Assembly (NCBI GenBank): GCA_023228995.1
Contig: JALOAD010000104.1
Span: forward strand, 1 to 5,500
DNA length: 5,500 nt
Origin: Candidatus Muiribacterium halophilum
Lineage (GTDB): Bacteria > Muiribacteriota > Muiribacteriia > Muiribacteriales > Muiribacteriaceae
Direction: 5' to 3'
Shown: positions 5,311 through 5,500 of the stretch, one piece after another
Layout: each line of letters starts with the position of its first letter
Numbering within the stretch: the first letter of the stretch is position 1
The notes under the pieces: generated by a model
The model's input: only the letters and a program-made list of their open reading frames with translations
What the model was told of the DNA's origin: nothing
Databases searched by the model: none
Position numbers and translations under genes: made by a program

Positions 5311-5500
5311 ATGGTTGAAGCAACAAATAACGCAGCAGGACTTTTAGTAACTTTTGATTGGGGTTTGTTTTTATCTATACTTGGAGCAACTTTTTCAGTT
5401 GTTTTGGCAGGTATTGGATCTTCTATCGGAGTTGGTCTTGCAGGACAGGCTGCTTCAGGTGTAATTTCTGAAGAACCTGAAAAATTTACAAAATGTCTTA
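5311..5500 (+). CDS. ntpK: V/A-type ATPase subunit K (rotor ring, c-subunit homologue), 5' part
   Basis: The window ends after 63 codons. Residues 1-16 form a short polar leader. Residues 17-36 are a hydrophobic helix, followed by GIGSSIGVGLAGQAASGV (residues 34-51), the small-residue motif of the first proteolipid hairpin. EEPEKFTKCL (54-63) matches the conserved xPEKF loop that precedes the second helix. This pattern closely resembles the N-terminus of Enterococcus hirae NtpK and other bacterial V-type K subunits, which form a membrane rotor ring that carries H+ or Na+ past subunit I. The ion-binding residues (the Gln/Thr motif and the essential Glu) lie beyond the window, so ion specificity and the number of hairpins cannot be read here. 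It follows ntpI after a 62-base gap, larger than the other gaps in the operon. Confidence 0.92.
   Translation, partial: MVEATNNAAGLLVTFDWGLFLSILGATFSVVLAGIGSSIGVGLAGQAASGVISEEPEKFTKCL

Noticed and set aside
1-5500. CRISPR array, tRNA or rRNA genes, insertion sequences
   Set aside because: No regularly spaced repeats, tRNA-like cloverleaf, rRNA-like segment or transposase reading frame was seen on either strand.

Overview
The window comes from a very AT-rich bacterial genome: third codon positions are overwhelmingly A or T, and AAA, GAA, ATT and TTA codons dominate. It carries a bacterial RNA polymerase omega subunit, two enzymes of the non-mevalonate (MEP) isoprenoid pathway, and the start of a V/A-type (not F-type) ATPase operon. 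That combination is typical of anaerobic, often gut-associated bacteria such as some Spirochaetota, Elusimicrobiota (Endomicrobia) and low-GC Firmicutes. The sequence alone does not settle the phylum, and I hold Elusimicrobiota or Spirochaetota only as a weak guess.

Layout. (1) Positions 1-171 (+) are the end of an unrecognised reading frame that overlaps rpoZ (146-373, +). (2) A perfect 8-bp stem at 400-426 with a T-tract ends the rpoZ transcript. The 3' end of the converging ispG gene runs through this hairpin, and its stop codon lies in the loop. (3) On the minus strand, dxr (2601-1468) and ispG (1471-410) overlap by ATGA and form a two-gene MEP-pathway operon. (4) A 398-bp non-coding region (2602-2999) separates dxr from the ATPase operon. 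It holds a dxr promoter with a perfect TATAAT, a probable structured RNA (about 2719-2867, plus strand) closed by a perfect 12-bp stem, a downstream segment that can pair with one arm of that stem, and a promoter close to the ATPase genes. (5) On the plus strand follow the first three genes of a V/A-ATPase operon in the order stalk subunit (ntpF/ahaH type), ntpI, ntpK. ntpK is cut by the window end and has its own strong RBS and a candidate internal promoter.

How it works together. Dxr makes MEP, and IspG acts later in the same pathway, making HMBPP for isoprenoids. The ATPase genes encode the peripheral stalk, the ion-channel stator and the rotor ring of a membrane ATPase that couples ATP to H+ or Na+ movement. 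The most interesting unexplained element is the structured stretch before the ATPase operon. It looks like either a cis-acting leader (riboswitch-like) or a free-standing small RNA, and I could not assign it to any known RNA family.
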